Notes: generated by a model from the sequence alone, not told the origin. Shown: positions 46,868 to 56,107, numbered from the stretch's first letter. The stretch is DNA of 64,000 nt from Mesorhizobium neociceri (GCF_013520985.1 NZ_JACDTY010000009.1:124001-188000); one strand, 5' to 3'. Program-made: numbers and translations.

Positions 46868-47245
46868 CGGGATGTACCCCCGGGACGGGCCGCCGAAAGC
46901 CTCTCTCTCGGCCTCCAACCGGTCACGAAGCACAGCGCCGCCCTCTCACTTTGAGGGCAGCGCCGCAAACCGATGATCAGGAAAGGCGCGGAGCCGGAGA
47001 CACGCCGATCCGCATCTCCGGATTTCCGTGAGTCAGGTCGCCCGGTCGAGCAGCTTCTTCGCCCGCGCCTCCAGGTCGAGCCAGGCATTCTTGTGGGTCT
47101 TGTCGCGCGCGACCGCCGTGATGCCCAGTACGAAGTCGAAGACGCTCCGGGATGACGGAAGTCTTTCGGTTTTTCACCTTTTCTCGGGGGTCGATGGTGA
47201 TACAAATCCTCGGATAATAGACGCCATACTCCGAGCTTACGTATC
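46868..47245. other. Region upstream of the AbiEi gene
   Basis: About 380 bases without a recognisable gene. It should contain the promoter of the AbiEi/AbiEii operon, which AbiEi proteins usually repress. Confidence 0.35.
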
Positions 47246-47851
47246 GTGCCCGAACCCGCATCCCAGCGTCGAATTGCCCACAGCGTGCTGAAAGCGCGCG
47301 GCATCGCGCGTCTGGCGGAACTGCGCGCGGAAGGCGTGACCGCCGCCACCATGAGCCGCATGGAGCGGGATGGCGAGGTGCTCCGGCTTGCGCGGGGGCT
47401 TTATCAGCTCCCCGATGCGCCGCTCGATGCTCACCACAGTCTTGCAGAGGCAGCGAAACGCGTGCCCAAGGGTGTGGTCTGCCTCGTTTCGGCCCTCGCG
47501 TTCCATCAGCTCACCGATCAGCTTCCAAGGCAGGTGTGGATTGCCATCGGCCAAAAAGACTGGGCCCGCAAGGCTGATGGCTCGCCGGTCCGGCTGGTGC
47601 GCTTCACGGACCGCCTACTCACGGAGGGCCTTGAATCCCACACCGTCGACGGTGTGCCCATAAAGGTTTTTGGCGTCGCCAATTGCTTCCGGTATCGGAA
47701 CAAGATCGGCCTGTCCGTGGCGATCGAAGGCCTTCAGGAGGCGCTGCGCCAGCGCAAGACGACGCCGGGTGAGATTGCCAGGCAAGCGGAGCGAGGAACC
47801 GTGGCCACGGTCATCCGACCTTATCTTGAGGCACTGACCGCCAATGGCTAA
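47246..47851 (+). CDS. AbiEi-type antitoxin / transcriptional repressor
   Basis: A 201-residue protein with an N-terminal winged-helix domain (QRRIAHSVLKARGIARLAELRAEGVTAATMSRMERDGEVLRLARGLYQL) and the AbiEi C-terminal domain (ALAFHQLTDQLPRQVWIAIGQKDW; VDGVPIKVFGVANCFRYRNKIG). It should neutralise and regulate an AbiEii nucleotidyltransferase toxin. The start is GTG. It overlaps the next gene by 8 bases. Unlike the copy at 18.1 kb it looks intact, although its partner is truncated. The stretch GVANCFRYR may have lost a few residues compared with GVAKTIADCFRCR in the other copy. Confidence 0.85.
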   Translation: MPEPASQRRIAHSVLKARGIARLAELRAEGVTAATMSRMERDGEVLRLARGLYQLPDAPLDAHHSLAEAAKRVPKGVVCLVSALAFHQLTDQLPRQVWIAIGQKDWARKADGSPVRLVRFTDRLLTEGLESHTVDGVPIKVFGVANCFRYRNKIGLSVAIEGLQEALRQRKTTPGEIARQAERGTVATVIRPYLEALTANG

Positions 47852-48275
47852 GGAAATCAAGAATATCGGCGCCTCGGTGCGCGCCCGCCTGCTGCAACTC
47901 GCTAAGGCAAGCAGCCAGAGCTTCGACCTGGTTCTGACCCGTTTCGCCCTGGAGCGGCTGCTCTTCAGGCTCAGCCAGTCACCCCACGCTGACCGCTTCG
48001 TGCTGAAGGGCGCATTGCTGATGATGAGTTGGTTCGATGATCCTCACCGAGGTACGCGCGACCTTGACCTGTTGGGTTTTGGTGATCCGAGCGCGGAGCC
48101 GATGCTGGCGACGTTTCGGGAGATCCTGTCGCAGGACACCGGCGATGGCATCGAGTTCGACGTTGACGCACTCCGAGTGGATCCTATCCGTGAGGAGCTG
48201 GAGTATGGCGGGCTCAGGCTGCGGACGACGGCCTCGATCGTTCCCACAATACGCAATGGGCCAGGAGCGTCATAA
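47844..48275 (+). pseudogene. AbiEii-type nucleotidyltransferase toxin, N-terminal part
   Basis: Reads as the first ~130 residues of an AbiEii toxin: FALERLLFRLSQSPHADRFVLKGALLMMSWF and the metal-binding GTRDLDLLGFGD. Similarity stops at LRLRTTASI (about 48239), after which 12 unrelated codons lead to a stop. A fitting C-terminal part (IPVQVHIGFGDA ... RAYPRETVVAEKLQAIVALG) lies at 63707-63876. A family member is about 270-300 residues, so this half alone is probably not functional. Confidence 0.75.
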
Positions 48276-48616
48276 GCATTGGTCGCATGACGGGCAGGTC
48301 CCGTCTCCCATCCGGGCGGGGCTCGCGGGGATCGATGCTCTGAACCTCGCCGTGCGGCGACGTTTCCGGACCAGGACCAAGGGGCGAGCCGAGGCCACGC
48401 GATTTGCGAAGATTCCCAAACCCGCTGGACCGCAGGGGCTGCTTTGGGGCGATAAGGTCATCAATGTTCGTAACAATGGTCGGCGTCGCACCTAGGCTGC
48501 CGATCCTGCCAGCACAGGCACGGCGAGCAGCGCCTGTGCCGATGATGCCCCCCGGGCTGAATAGCGCGAATAATAGTGGTGGTGTGGAACGGCCCGCCGA
48601 GCCGTCGCGGACCATG
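48276..48616 (+). other. Junction region with a helicase-like fragment
   Basis: About 340 bases. One plus-strand frame near 48405-48492 reads GLLWGDKVINVRNNGRR, which looks like the C-terminal GDKVIN segment of UvrD/RecD-type helicases found on mobile elements. It is too short for a firm call. Nothing else is seen. Confidence 0.3.
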
Positions 48617-48830
48617 TCGGGCGGAGAACTCTCATCAACCCGTCCGACGGCGGCAGAGGATCATGAAGCGCTTCAAGTCAGCGCGACATCTTCAGCGTTT
48701 CGTTTCCGTACACGACCCGATCGCCCGACCTCTTTTACGTTCCCCGCCACGGTATTCGACCCACCCACCATCGAGAACTGCGAGCAACTGCCATGCAAGG
48801 ATGGCGCCAAATCGCGCGCCCTCACGCCCG
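48617..48830 (+). pseudogene. IS6-family-like transposase, C-terminal fragment
   Basis: Reads RAENSHQPVRRRQRIMKRFKS and QRFVSVHDPIA, then, after a frameshift near 48725, LFYVPRHGI and HHRELRATAMQGWRQIA. These are the C-terminal motifs of IS6-type DDE transposases (AENSHQPxRRRER). The catalytic N-terminal part is missing. Confidence 0.65.
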
Positions 48831-48846
48831 ATGAACCAAAGCTCAC

Positions 48847-48884
48847 TCCCAGATCTTGTTTTCACAGTTAAGTTTACGGTGCCC
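48847..48884 (+). repeat. Inverted repeat, left copy
   Basis: CTCCCAGATCTTGTTTTCAC at its start, then AG, one T, and TAAGTTTACGGTGC. The same sequence (with CTC for the single T) occurs on the opposite strand at 50094-50133, so the HopX-like gene and its tts box are enclosed by inverted repeats. It sits just after the IS6-like transposase fragment and may be that element's end. Confidence 0.8.
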
Positions 48885-48903
48885 GATTCGATCCTCATGC
48901 CGT

Positions 48904-49968
48904 TCAGTATTCCGGCGGCTCGACAGGAGGCCGGGGCAGCGAGTCCAGTTGGTTGGCGGCCACTAGAACTGATTCCACAGCGTCTTGGTGCGTGCACGAG
49001 GAAGGATCCATTCCGTAGGCTTCCTGAATCATCAGTGATGCGATTGCCCTTTGTTGGTCTTCAGGAACACGGGACAATGCGTTGCGTACACTATCGGCGA
49101 ACTCGGGGGAGATCACTTGTACTTCTGCATATTTTTCCCACGATACGGGTGCGTTTTTCCTCCGGCGCAAGTTGTTGGCAGTGTATTCATTTGTGTCCGG
49201 ATGCACGAACGGAATCAACCCCTCAAGACGGTTTTTCAGGAATTCGGCGGTGCTTTTGTCCATCGACCAAGGACCTTCCTCGGCCGGCTCTCCGCTCCAT
49301 GCGCTGTCTTTCAACCGAACAGCGGGACCGTTGGCCCAGGCGTCCATGACCACGGTCGACCTCGGGTCGCGGCTTCCACGCCGCAGTTCGTTCCAGGTGT
49401 GACCCGTCTTGACTGGGATCTCATCACCTTCCTCGGTTATCTCTTTCAATGACACGGAAGCAACAGAGGTCATACTCCGCTCGTCGGCCGCCATGTGTGG
49501 GGCGTGGACGATAGCGGAAAGGGGAGCGGTCTGATTGCAGCACGCCGCTCCCATGACTACGGCCACTGCAACCTTGTTGTCGCCGTCTGGTGCCATCATT
49601 GCAACCGACGATCCGATGCCGTTATGGCCGTGCGAGGGAATGTCGTCCGCCTTAACGTTTCCCCGGCCATGCTTGAGCAGCAGGCGGACGTCGTGAACTG
49701 TTTGCCCCGCTGTCGCGAGTCTTATCGGGCTCGTGACGTCGTCACCGACGACACACGCTCCCATATGGTAGGCGGCCTGCTGGATCTGATGTGGCTCCAG
49801 AGGCGCATCTCCGCCCCGTCGCAACCTGTCGGCAGGCGTGCCCAGGGAGACCCTCAGCGCTGATATGCTGCTCTCAAAGCCCGACGCCGTGGATTCTCGC
49901 GGCGACTCTTCCGTGTCATACGTGGCATGTCGAGTCGATCCGGAGGATTTGGAGAAGCAAATTCCCAT
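48904..49968 (-). CDS. Candidate T3SS effector, HopX/AvrPphE/XopE transglutaminase-like family
   Basis: A 354-residue protein starting MGICFSKSS, an N-myristoylation/palmitoylation signal that would send it to the plant plasma membrane. A Cys-His-Asp triad can be drawn as in HopX: C143 or C144 (VMGAACCNQTAP), H190 (KTGHTWNEL) and D209 (VVMDAWANGPAV). The MDAWANGPA segment is a family hallmark as I remember it. A well-matched tts box lies about 100 bases upstream, so TtsI control and T3SS secretion are likely. Ribosome site AGGTGAA. The family assignment was not tested by search. Confidence 0.72.
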   Translation of the reverse strand: MGICFSKSSGSTRHATYDTEESPRESTASGFESSISALRVSLGTPADRLRRGGDAPLEPHQIQQAAYHMGACVVGDDVTSPIRLATAGQTVHDVRLLLKHGRGNVKADDIPSHGHNGIGSSVAMMAPDGDNKVAVAVVMGAACCNQTAPLSAIVHAPHMAADERSMTSVASVSLKEITEEGDEIPVKTGHTWNELRRGSRDPRSTVVMDAWANGPAVRLKDSAWSGEPAEEGPWSMDKSTAEFLKNRLEGLIPFVHPDTNEYTANNLRRRKNAPVSWEKYAEVQVISPEFADSVRNALSRVPEDQQRAIASLMIQEAYGMDPSSCTHQDAVESVLVAANQLDSLPRPPVEPPEY

Positions 49969-50057
49969 AGCCGTTCACCTGTAGTGGAGTTTCTGATCGC
50001 CGAGGGACGGGATACGCGAGACAGCGCTTAACCGTCAGTGTCATCTGGATGACTCAT

Positions 50058-50091
50058 GCTAGGCAGGTTGGCTTTCGACAAGCTGACGAGC
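50058..50091 (-). promoter_or_regulatory. tts box upstream of the HopX-like effector
   Basis: On the minus strand it reads TCGTCAGCTTGTCGAAAGCC, practically the TtsI consensus. It lies about 95-120 bases upstream of the effector ATG at 49968 and directly abuts the inverted repeat at 50094. Confidence 0.88.
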
Positions 50092-50093
50092 AC

Positions 50094-50133
50094 CGTAAAC
50101 TTAGAGCTGTGAAAACAAGATCTGGGAGGGCAC
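50094..50133 (-). repeat. Inverted repeat, right copy
   Basis: Reverse complement of the sequence at 48847-48884: two perfectly matching blocks of 22 and 14 bases separated by CTC instead of T. Confidence 0.8.
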
Positions 50134-50199
50134 CGTAGCGATCTGGCGGAATGAACAGATTTTCCCGTGATTATCGTCGCCACCGATTTCCTGCCGTTT

Positions 50200-50465
50200 G
50201 GCGCTATTTCCGGTTTCCGCTCAGCCTGCGGATGGTCGAGGATATGCTGGCAGCTCGTGGCCGCCGAAGCAGACCGGCGAGATCTGCAGCCGGTTGCTGA
50301 GGAAGCGCAGGGTGTTCAGGACAATGCGCTGCTCGCGATAGATCCGGCGAGGATGTTGTGCACTTCTTCGATGACCAGCACCTGCACGCCGATGGCCTCC
50401 ATGATCCGCAGGGTAGCCTGTCCCATCTCGGCGATGTTTGCGCGCGGCCGTTGCGGCTCGTCAAC
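50200..50465 (-). pseudogene. TniB ATPase, N-terminal segment (inverted)
   Basis: The minus strand encodes PRANIAEMGQATLRIMEAIG, then VQVLVIEEVHNILAGS (Walker B region), and after a frameshift REQRIVLNTLRFLSNRLQI. This is the middle of TniB, the ATP-binding transposition protein of Tn5053/Tn552-type transposons. It lies head-to-head with the rest of tniB, which is on the plus strand from about 50470, so this segment is inverted. Confidence 0.75.
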
Positions 50466-50469
50466 GAGG

Positions 50470-50787
50470 CGGCGCGAGGCCATCTGCGGAAATGTGCAAC
50501 TGGCCCGTCGGTTCGAGCAGTTCACCCTGAACAGGTGGGCCACTTACGAGCAGTTCGAGACTCTGTTGGCGTCTATCCTGTGCAATACGCCGCTGCGTCG
50601 ACCTTGGGTACTCACGCCGAAATCGCTGCGGCGGATCCTGCAGATTGCCGGGGGCATCACGGCCAGCATCTTCCACATGATCAACAACCTCGCGATCGAC
50701 GCCGTCGAAAGCGGTCGCGAGCACATCACCCACGAAGCGGTCGAGAACTGGGAGCCGGAGTTCGATGCGGAGGCGGCATTGGCATGA
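50470..50787 (+). pseudogene. TniB ATPase, C-terminal segment
   Basis: Encodes REAICGNVQLARRFEQFTLN and continues LLASILCNTPLRRPWVLTPK, then HMINNLAIDAVESG to EFDAEAALA, the normal C-terminal half of TniB. The N-terminal half is inverted just upstream, so no functional protein can be made. Its stop overlaps the start of the tniQ fragment. Confidence 0.8.
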
Positions 50788-50918
50788 TGGAGAGCACGCC
50801 GCCACGGCAATTGCCGCTGCGGTTGCCGCCCCATTCTGATGAGCTCCTGTCCTCCTGGATCGGCCGGCATGCCGCTTTTTACGAGGCCCAATCGGCAGCG
50901 TCGAGCAAACGCAGATAG
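50784..50918 (+). pseudogene. TniQ transposition protein, N-terminal fragment
   Basis: About 44 codons: LPLRLPPHSDELLSSWIGRH is the conserved TniQ start (PLRLPPHPDELLSSWI). Everything after AAFYEAQSA is lost. It follows tniB as in Tn5053-like transposons. Confidence 0.7.
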
Positions 50919-51066
50919 GTCACAAAGCGTTCTTCGTCTAGCCGTCACGGACTAGGGTGTCTCGTCGGCGAGATCGAGATCAAGCGGCGGCTTTTCTGGC
51001 ATGGCGACTGCTCCTTATCGTCATTGCGGTTATCCGAGGCTCCACCCTACCATTTGCGCAGCGCTC

Positions 51067-53418
51067 TTAAGTGGCCAACAAGGATTTGCAGAACGCGGGG
51101 GTAAGCTTGCCGCGGTGAATCACGACGTTGTCGTGACCGATCGCAGCCCGGGCATCTTGCCACTGCCGATTGTAGCCGCGCTGTTCATTGGACTTGACGT
51201 GGCAAGCGGCGAAGGCTGCGTCATCCAGCGTTGCCAACTGCCGGGCATGCACCGGTCGGTTCGTATGGATGTGCACCCACATCGAACTCGGCATTGCACC
51301 GTTGCGCAGCGCCTTGGGCTGCAGCCTGACCTCGAACAGCGACCCTGGCTCCCCCTTCAACGCGCGCGGTCGATCCGCAGGCGTCAACTCCTCGGCTGCC
51401 CGCAAGTGTTCAAGGTACTTCTGAGAGGGAAAGGAGTAGGTCTTCATGCAATCGATGGATATGGCGTCCTTTCCGCTGGCCAAAGCTTTGGCCAGTCCCT
51501 GCGCCTCGGACAACATCAACTTGAGCCGGGCTGTTTGGTCGTGTGCCTCGCGCATTCGCGCAGGCGTGAGTAGTACGCGCTGACGAGGCTCCTCCAACGC
51601 GGCAAGACAGGCCTGCATCTCGGTGGTCTGCGTCCGCAAGCGCTCGACCACGGTGTCGACGGCGTGTTCGGCGTCCTCGGGCTTCATGTGGCGCGCTTGC
51701 GAGATGATTCTTTGCTGACCGGCCAGATCGAACTGCAAAAGTTCGTGCAACCGCCCGAGTCGTGGCGACAGGGCCTCCATGGACGGCGGAGCTTGCCAAA
51801 TTGCCAAGTGCGCGCCCGCCGCCGACGCACTCGCACGCGCCTCCTCCGCGCTCACGAACCTCTTCGTACCCAGATCCGAGCGCACGAGAACCTTGGCTGC
51901 TGCCGCCGGGTCGCTGACGGCGGGAGCGACTTGCGGCTCCGGCCGCCCGGCCGCCGAACTCCCAACGCCAGGGGCCGGCTTGTGCTTGCCTTTCCCTTTT
52001 TTGCGCGCCGCGGTGCCCTCGGTCGTTGCCGCCTTGGCAGTGTCGGCCGGTATCACAGCGCCAGCGTTGGCCGGCGGTGCAACGGCTGGCGGCTTCGGCT
52101 GCAGTTCCAGGAAATGCATGACCTCGTGCGCAATGATCCACGCGCCATCCACGATCTGGCTCAACAGTTCCAATGGGAGGTCGGCACCTGTTTGGTGATC
52201 GTTTAGTTTAGTCCGGATGACTTGCAACGCCGACGCAAATTCCGAAAGCCTCTCCATGACTCCTTCCAAAACGGCGCAGTGATCTGCGTCGAGCGGGCGC
52301 CCGCCGCTGCGCAGAACAGCGTCGCCTGTCGAAAGGAAGGCTGGAAAAACGTCTCCAATGAAGGCGCTCAGCAGACGCACTCGCCCATTCTCACCCATGA
52401 GGATTTCCCTGACGGATGCTTCGAACTTGCTCGCCTGCGGCTCAATCTTAACGCGTGCGAGAGCGATCCGAGCTTGCAGATGCACGAGCTTGGTATTCAG
52501 CATCCAGCCGGTGGACAGCCGCAGTGCGGCCTGTTCGTTCTGGCGCATCACGGCCGTTGCACTTGGTAAGCCGGCAGTGGCGGCCCAGGCGACTCGCTCT
52601 CGTTCGCAGTGCCCTACCTTCTTTTCCCACCAGTCCACGCAAGCCGCGTGCGCCTTCACCACACTGAGATTCGCTCGGCTCAGCTGGTCCGGGGTAGCCG
52701 TGGATTGAATCTGCCCGAACACTTCTTGCGAAGCTGTTAGTATTCGTTGCAATTTGTGGATAGTCGGTTCGGCAAGACGACTATATTCGTGCGCCGCATC
52801 ACACACAAGGTCACGGCAGTTACGCACCTGCTCGTCGTCCAAAATGGTCCACGCCAAAGCCGGGGACAGGCTCGCATAGTAGTCCAGAACTGCTGAGCCT
52901 GCATCGATGACCTGATCGAGCAGCCGTTGCGCGCCCGGCTCTTGCCTGGCCGCATTATAGCAAATGGCCAGTTCCGTTAGCAGACCGTCCATTTGTTGCT
53001 TTGTTGCGTTGATTTCTTCGCCTGAGAAGGAAATGGGGACTGTCACACCCGAAGTTGGCGGCTGGCTGGCGACCGGCGCCAAGGCTTCACCCTCCAACGT
53101 TGACGGAACACTGCGCCGCCGCGGACCAGCTGCACGTGGCGCGGCGGCGGCATGCCGTGCAGTGTTCAGGGTTCGGTGCATGCCAACGGAAAGGTCGGAC
53201 AGCCCGTGGCGTTGGGCATCAACGTCACCAGGCTGCATTGGAACGGTGGGCGTCCTTCTATCAATCCCCACAGAACCCATCTGCTCCACGACGGCATCGA
53301 ACGACTGGCCGCCTTCGCCAGGCGCAAGACTTGATTGCGAGCGCGAACTGCTCGCCTCCCCCGCCCTGGCGTCTCTATTTTCAGCCCACGATCTCCCAGA
53401 CCGGTCAATGCCCGTCAT
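51067..53418 (-). CDS. Large candidate T3SS effector (possibly XopP/RipH-like)
   Basis: A 783-residue protein. The first ~120 residues are Ser/Ala/Pro-rich and disordered, as expected for a T3SS signal. The middle (about 130-440) is long and alpha-helical, followed by a basic linker (RKKGKGKHK, about 470) and a second helical domain. The well-conserved-looking C-terminus includes KTYSFPSQKYLEHL, LFEVRLQPKALRNGAMPSSMWVHIHT and RQLATLDDAAFAACHVKSNEQRGYNRQW. It reminds me of the XopP/RipH (HLK) effector family, but this is from memory only. A degenerate tts-like motif lies about 200 bases upstream. It is set among transposon remnants. Confidence 0.6.
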   Translation of the reverse strand: MTGIDRSGRSWAENRDARAGEASSSRSQSSLAPGEGGQSFDAVVEQMGSVGIDRRTPTVPMQPGDVDAQRHGLSDLSVGMHRTLNTARHAAAAPRAAGPRRRSVPSTLEGEALAPVASQPPTSGVTVPISFSGEEINATKQQMDGLLTELAICYNAARQEPGAQRLLDQVIDAGSAVLDYYASLSPALAWTILDDEQVRNCRDLVCDAAHEYSRLAEPTIHKLQRILTASQEVFGQIQSTATPDQLSRANLSVVKAHAACVDWWEKKVGHCERERVAWAATAGLPSATAVMRQNEQAALRLSTGWMLNTKLVHLQARIALARVKIEPQASKFEASVREILMGENGRVRLLSAFIGDVFPAFLSTGDAVLRSGGRPLDADHCAVLEGVMERLSEFASALQVIRTKLNDHQTGADLPLELLSQIVDGAWIIAHEVMHFLELQPKPPAVAPPANAGAVIPADTAKAATTEGTAARKKGKGKHKPAPGVGSSAAGRPEPQVAPAVSDPAAAAKVLVRSDLGTKRFVSAEEARASASAAGAHLAIWQAPPSMEALSPRLGRLHELLQFDLAGQQRIISQARHMKPEDAEHAVDTVVERLRTQTTEMQACLAALEEPRQRVLLTPARMREAHDQTARLKLMLSEAQGLAKALASGKDAISIDCMKTYSFPSQKYLEHLRAAEELTPADRPRALKGEPGSLFEVRLQPKALRNGAMPSSMWVHIHTNRPVHARQLATLDDAAFAACHVKSNEQRGYNRQWQDARAAIGHDNVVIHRGKLTPAFCKSLLAT

Positions 53419-53615
53419 ATTCCGTCTCCGTTGCAGGCGAGGATGTGTTGTCTATGCTTTTGGACTGATGTCGCTCAGCCCTCATGCATCAAGGCTTTCA
53501 TGAGTGCAATCGCCCCTCGTCAGCTTCGCCAGTGCGCGTAGTGCGCATCGGGCGGGCCACCAAAGGATTTGCACTGCCATCCTTCCGTCGCCAGTCCGTT
53601 TAGGCACGGCAGTTC

Positions 53616-53649
53616 TAGATAGATCGCTTTTCTGACGATTAGCTGACGG
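53616..53649 (-). promoter_or_regulatory. Degenerate tts-box-like motif upstream of the 783-aa gene
   Basis: On the minus strand CCGTCAGCTAATCGTCAGAA keeps GTCAGCT but not the TCGAAAG half. It lies about 200 bases upstream of the ATG at 53418. Confidence 0.35.
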
Positions 53650-53790
53650 AGGGTTTCTGCTGGATGCGCGAAATCCGACCTGACTCAAGCGTCTAACCAT
53701 TGATGAAAAGAACCTAGGCCTACACCGGCCCGCGACCGCCGAGTCAGATGCTGGGTAAGTTCCAACCTCTTCGAATACTCTTTGTCGGGT

Positions 53791-53806
53791 GGCATGAGAT
53801 TTGCTG
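53791..53806 (+). promoter_or_regulatory. Candidate sigma-54 (-24/-12) promoter upstream of abfA
   Basis: TGGCATGAGATTTGCT fits the TGGCAyr-N4-TTGCw consensus with the required GG-N10-GC spacing. It lies about 90 bases before the arabinofuranosidase pseudogene. No NifA-type TGT-N10-ACA site was found upstream. Confidence 0.45.
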
Positions 53807-53895
53807 CTATCGCCTGTAAGGTACCGGGAGCGGGCGTAATTGTGAAATACGACAAAATTGGAGGTGGCCATGATCCGAGATTCTGCTGTTCGAGC

Positions 53896-55403
53896 ATGAA
53901 GGCGAAGGCTGTCATCCATAAGGATTTTCGCATCGGCCGGATCGACGACCGCGTCTATGGTGCGTTTCTAGAGCACCTCGGGCGGGCGATCTACACTGGT
54001 ATCTACGAGCCTGGCCATCCGGCTGCCGACGAGCACGGGTTCCGGCGCGACGTGATCGAGATGGTGCGCGAGCTGAACGTTCCCGTCACGCGCTACTCCG
54101 GCGGCAACTTCGTCTCCGCCTATAATTGGGAGGACGGGATTGGCCCCAAGGAGAGCCGCCCCGTTACGCTCGACTATGCCTGGCGAACGAAGGAAACCAA
54201 CGAGGTCGGAACCGACGAGTTCGCGGCCTGGTGCGAGGCGGTCGGCACGGAGCTGATGTTAGCTGTCAATCTCCGCTCACGCGGTCTCGATGAGGCGCGC
54301 GGGCTGCTTGAATACTGCAACCATCCCGGCGGCAGCCGCTGGAGCGACCTTCGCATCAAGAACGGCCGGCGCGAGCCGTATGAGGTGCGCCTATGGTGCC
54401 TTGGAAACGAGATGGACGGGGCCTGGCAGATCGGGCAGAAGACAGCCTATGAATACGGCCGCATCGCCAACGAGACGGCGAAGGCGATGAAGGCATTCGA
54501 TCCCACGCTGCAACTCGTCGCTTGTGGCAGCTCTCACTCGTTCATGCCGACCCATCCGCAATGGGAAGCCGACGTGCTCGACGAGTGCTACGACAATGTC
54601 ACGATTACCTGGCGCTGCACATGTATTTCGAGAATAACGAGAACGATTACCTCAATTTCCTCGCCAAGCCGGTGATCCTCGACCGTTATATCCAAACCGT
54701 TAGCGGCGTGATCGAGTATGTTAAGGCCAAGAAGCGGTCGACGAAGGACCTCTTCATCTCCTTCGATGAATGGAACGTCTGGTACCACTCGCACCGCCAG
54801 GACCACGACAATTTCAAGAACTGTGATTGGCCGGAAGCGCCGGCGCTGCTCGAGGAGGTCTATAATTTCGAGGACGTGCTCGTCGTCGGCTGCATCCTCG
54901 ACACCTTCATCCGCCGCGCCGACCGTGTGCGATCGCCTGCATCGCGCAGCTCGTCAATGCCATCGCCCCGATCACCACCGAACGTGGCGGGCGCGCTTTC
55001 CGGCAGACGATCTACTATCCCTATCTGCTCGCCTCGCGTCACGGGCGCGGCGAAAGCCTGGTCGTCGCGGTCGAAGCGCCGCGTTACGATGCCACGGCCG
55101 CCGCCGACGTGCCCTATATCGACGTCGCCGGGGTACTTGGCCACGCGGGTAGCACGATCGCTGTTCGTCATTAACAAGCATCCGGACGAGAAAGCCGAAC
55201 TCACGGTCGATCTTGCCGGTTTTCTCTCCGCACGGCTGATCGAGCATGTCCTCATCCACCATCCGGACCTGAAGGCGGTGAACTCCGCCGACGCGCCAGA
55301 TCGGGTGAAGCCGCAACTGCAGAACGGCTCGGTGGTCGAGGAGGGCCGCCTTCTGTGCCGCCTCAAGCCGCGCTCCTACAATCTCATCCGGCTGTCGGTT
55401 TGA
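53896..55403 (+). pseudogene. GH51 alpha-L-arabinofuranosidase, frameshifted
   Basis: Reads across three frameshifts as a ~500-residue GH51 enzyme: GRIDDRVYGAFLEHLGRAIYTGIYEPGHP, PVTRYSGGNFVSAYNWEDGIGP, the acid/base motif WCLGNEMDG (NE), then LALHMYFENNENDYLNFLA in the next frame and the nucleophile motif ISFDEWNVWYHS. Shifts occur near 54597, 54925 and 55140. The enzyme would release arabinose from plant cell-wall polysaccharides. Both catalytic glutamates survive, but no continuous product is possible. Confidence 0.88.
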
Positions 55404-55766
55404 TTGTCCGTTCCGTGCTGGTGGTCACCGCACCTTGCGGACTCGTTTGTATCCGGACCCGGCCATCGTTCCGCGTGCTGAGGACACGCCGGCGCTCCCC
55501 GTTCAGCTCGAACCCTCGGTATCGATGCCTGTACCAGCTCACTATTTCCTGGGAGGCGTATTCCTTGCCGGAGTCGGAGATGACAACAAAGTACGGGGGA
55601 GGCCTGTCTCATCGAAAAGACGCTCGCTGCACCCGTTTCGCCTGCCATGATGCGAAGCGACTAGGATGTCGACCGCCCCCATTGGCAGCCCGGAGACTCT
55701 CGCGGTCCAGCAGTCGCTCCCACCCGGCAACTTTCCTTGTCACTGGGAAAGCAGATCCTGATGGGC
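55404..55766. other. Gene-poor stretch after the arabinofuranosidase pseudogene
   Basis: About 360 bases; no family, RNA or regulatory site recognised. Confidence 0.35.
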
Positions 55767-56060
55767 TCACACAATCCCCACGCCCGAAACCTTCCCCTGC
55801 CCGTCATCTCGCGCAGCCCAAAGCTCACCGACCAGATTAAGCGCCCCCTGCTTTGTCACTATTAGCCCCTTCTGAACCATGCCAGTCGAGACAAGTGGCC
55901 GCGACAGCTCCAGCTCGATCAGGTCGGAGAGTTTTGAACTGACGCGCCGCTCCCGCAGCCGCCGTTCCATCTGGCTTTCCGCCATCACCAGCCGGTCATG
56001 CTCTTTCAACCCAGCGAGCGTTTTGCTCATGCTGCCGGCGGTCATCGCCCCTCCCGCCAT
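55767..56060 (-). pseudogene. DUF1612-type (RHE_PE00001-like) protein, C-terminal fragment
   Basis: Encodes LKEHDRLVMAESQMERRLRE, then RRVSSKLSDLIELELSRPLV and a helix-turn-helix-like STGMVQKGLIVTKQGALNLVGEL. This resembles the C-terminal HTH part of DUF1612 proteins frequent on rhizobial plasmids and islands. The N-terminal two-thirds are missing. Confidence 0.55.
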
Positions 56061-56107
56061 GACGGGGAAGATTACGTTTTAAAGCCGACAGCGCTTCCCA
56101 TTCGGCG

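Noticed and set aside
46504..47361. 285-codon minus-strand frame
   Set aside because: Arg/Ser-rich shadow spanning the ParB fragment and the start of AbiEi; both are better explained in other frames.
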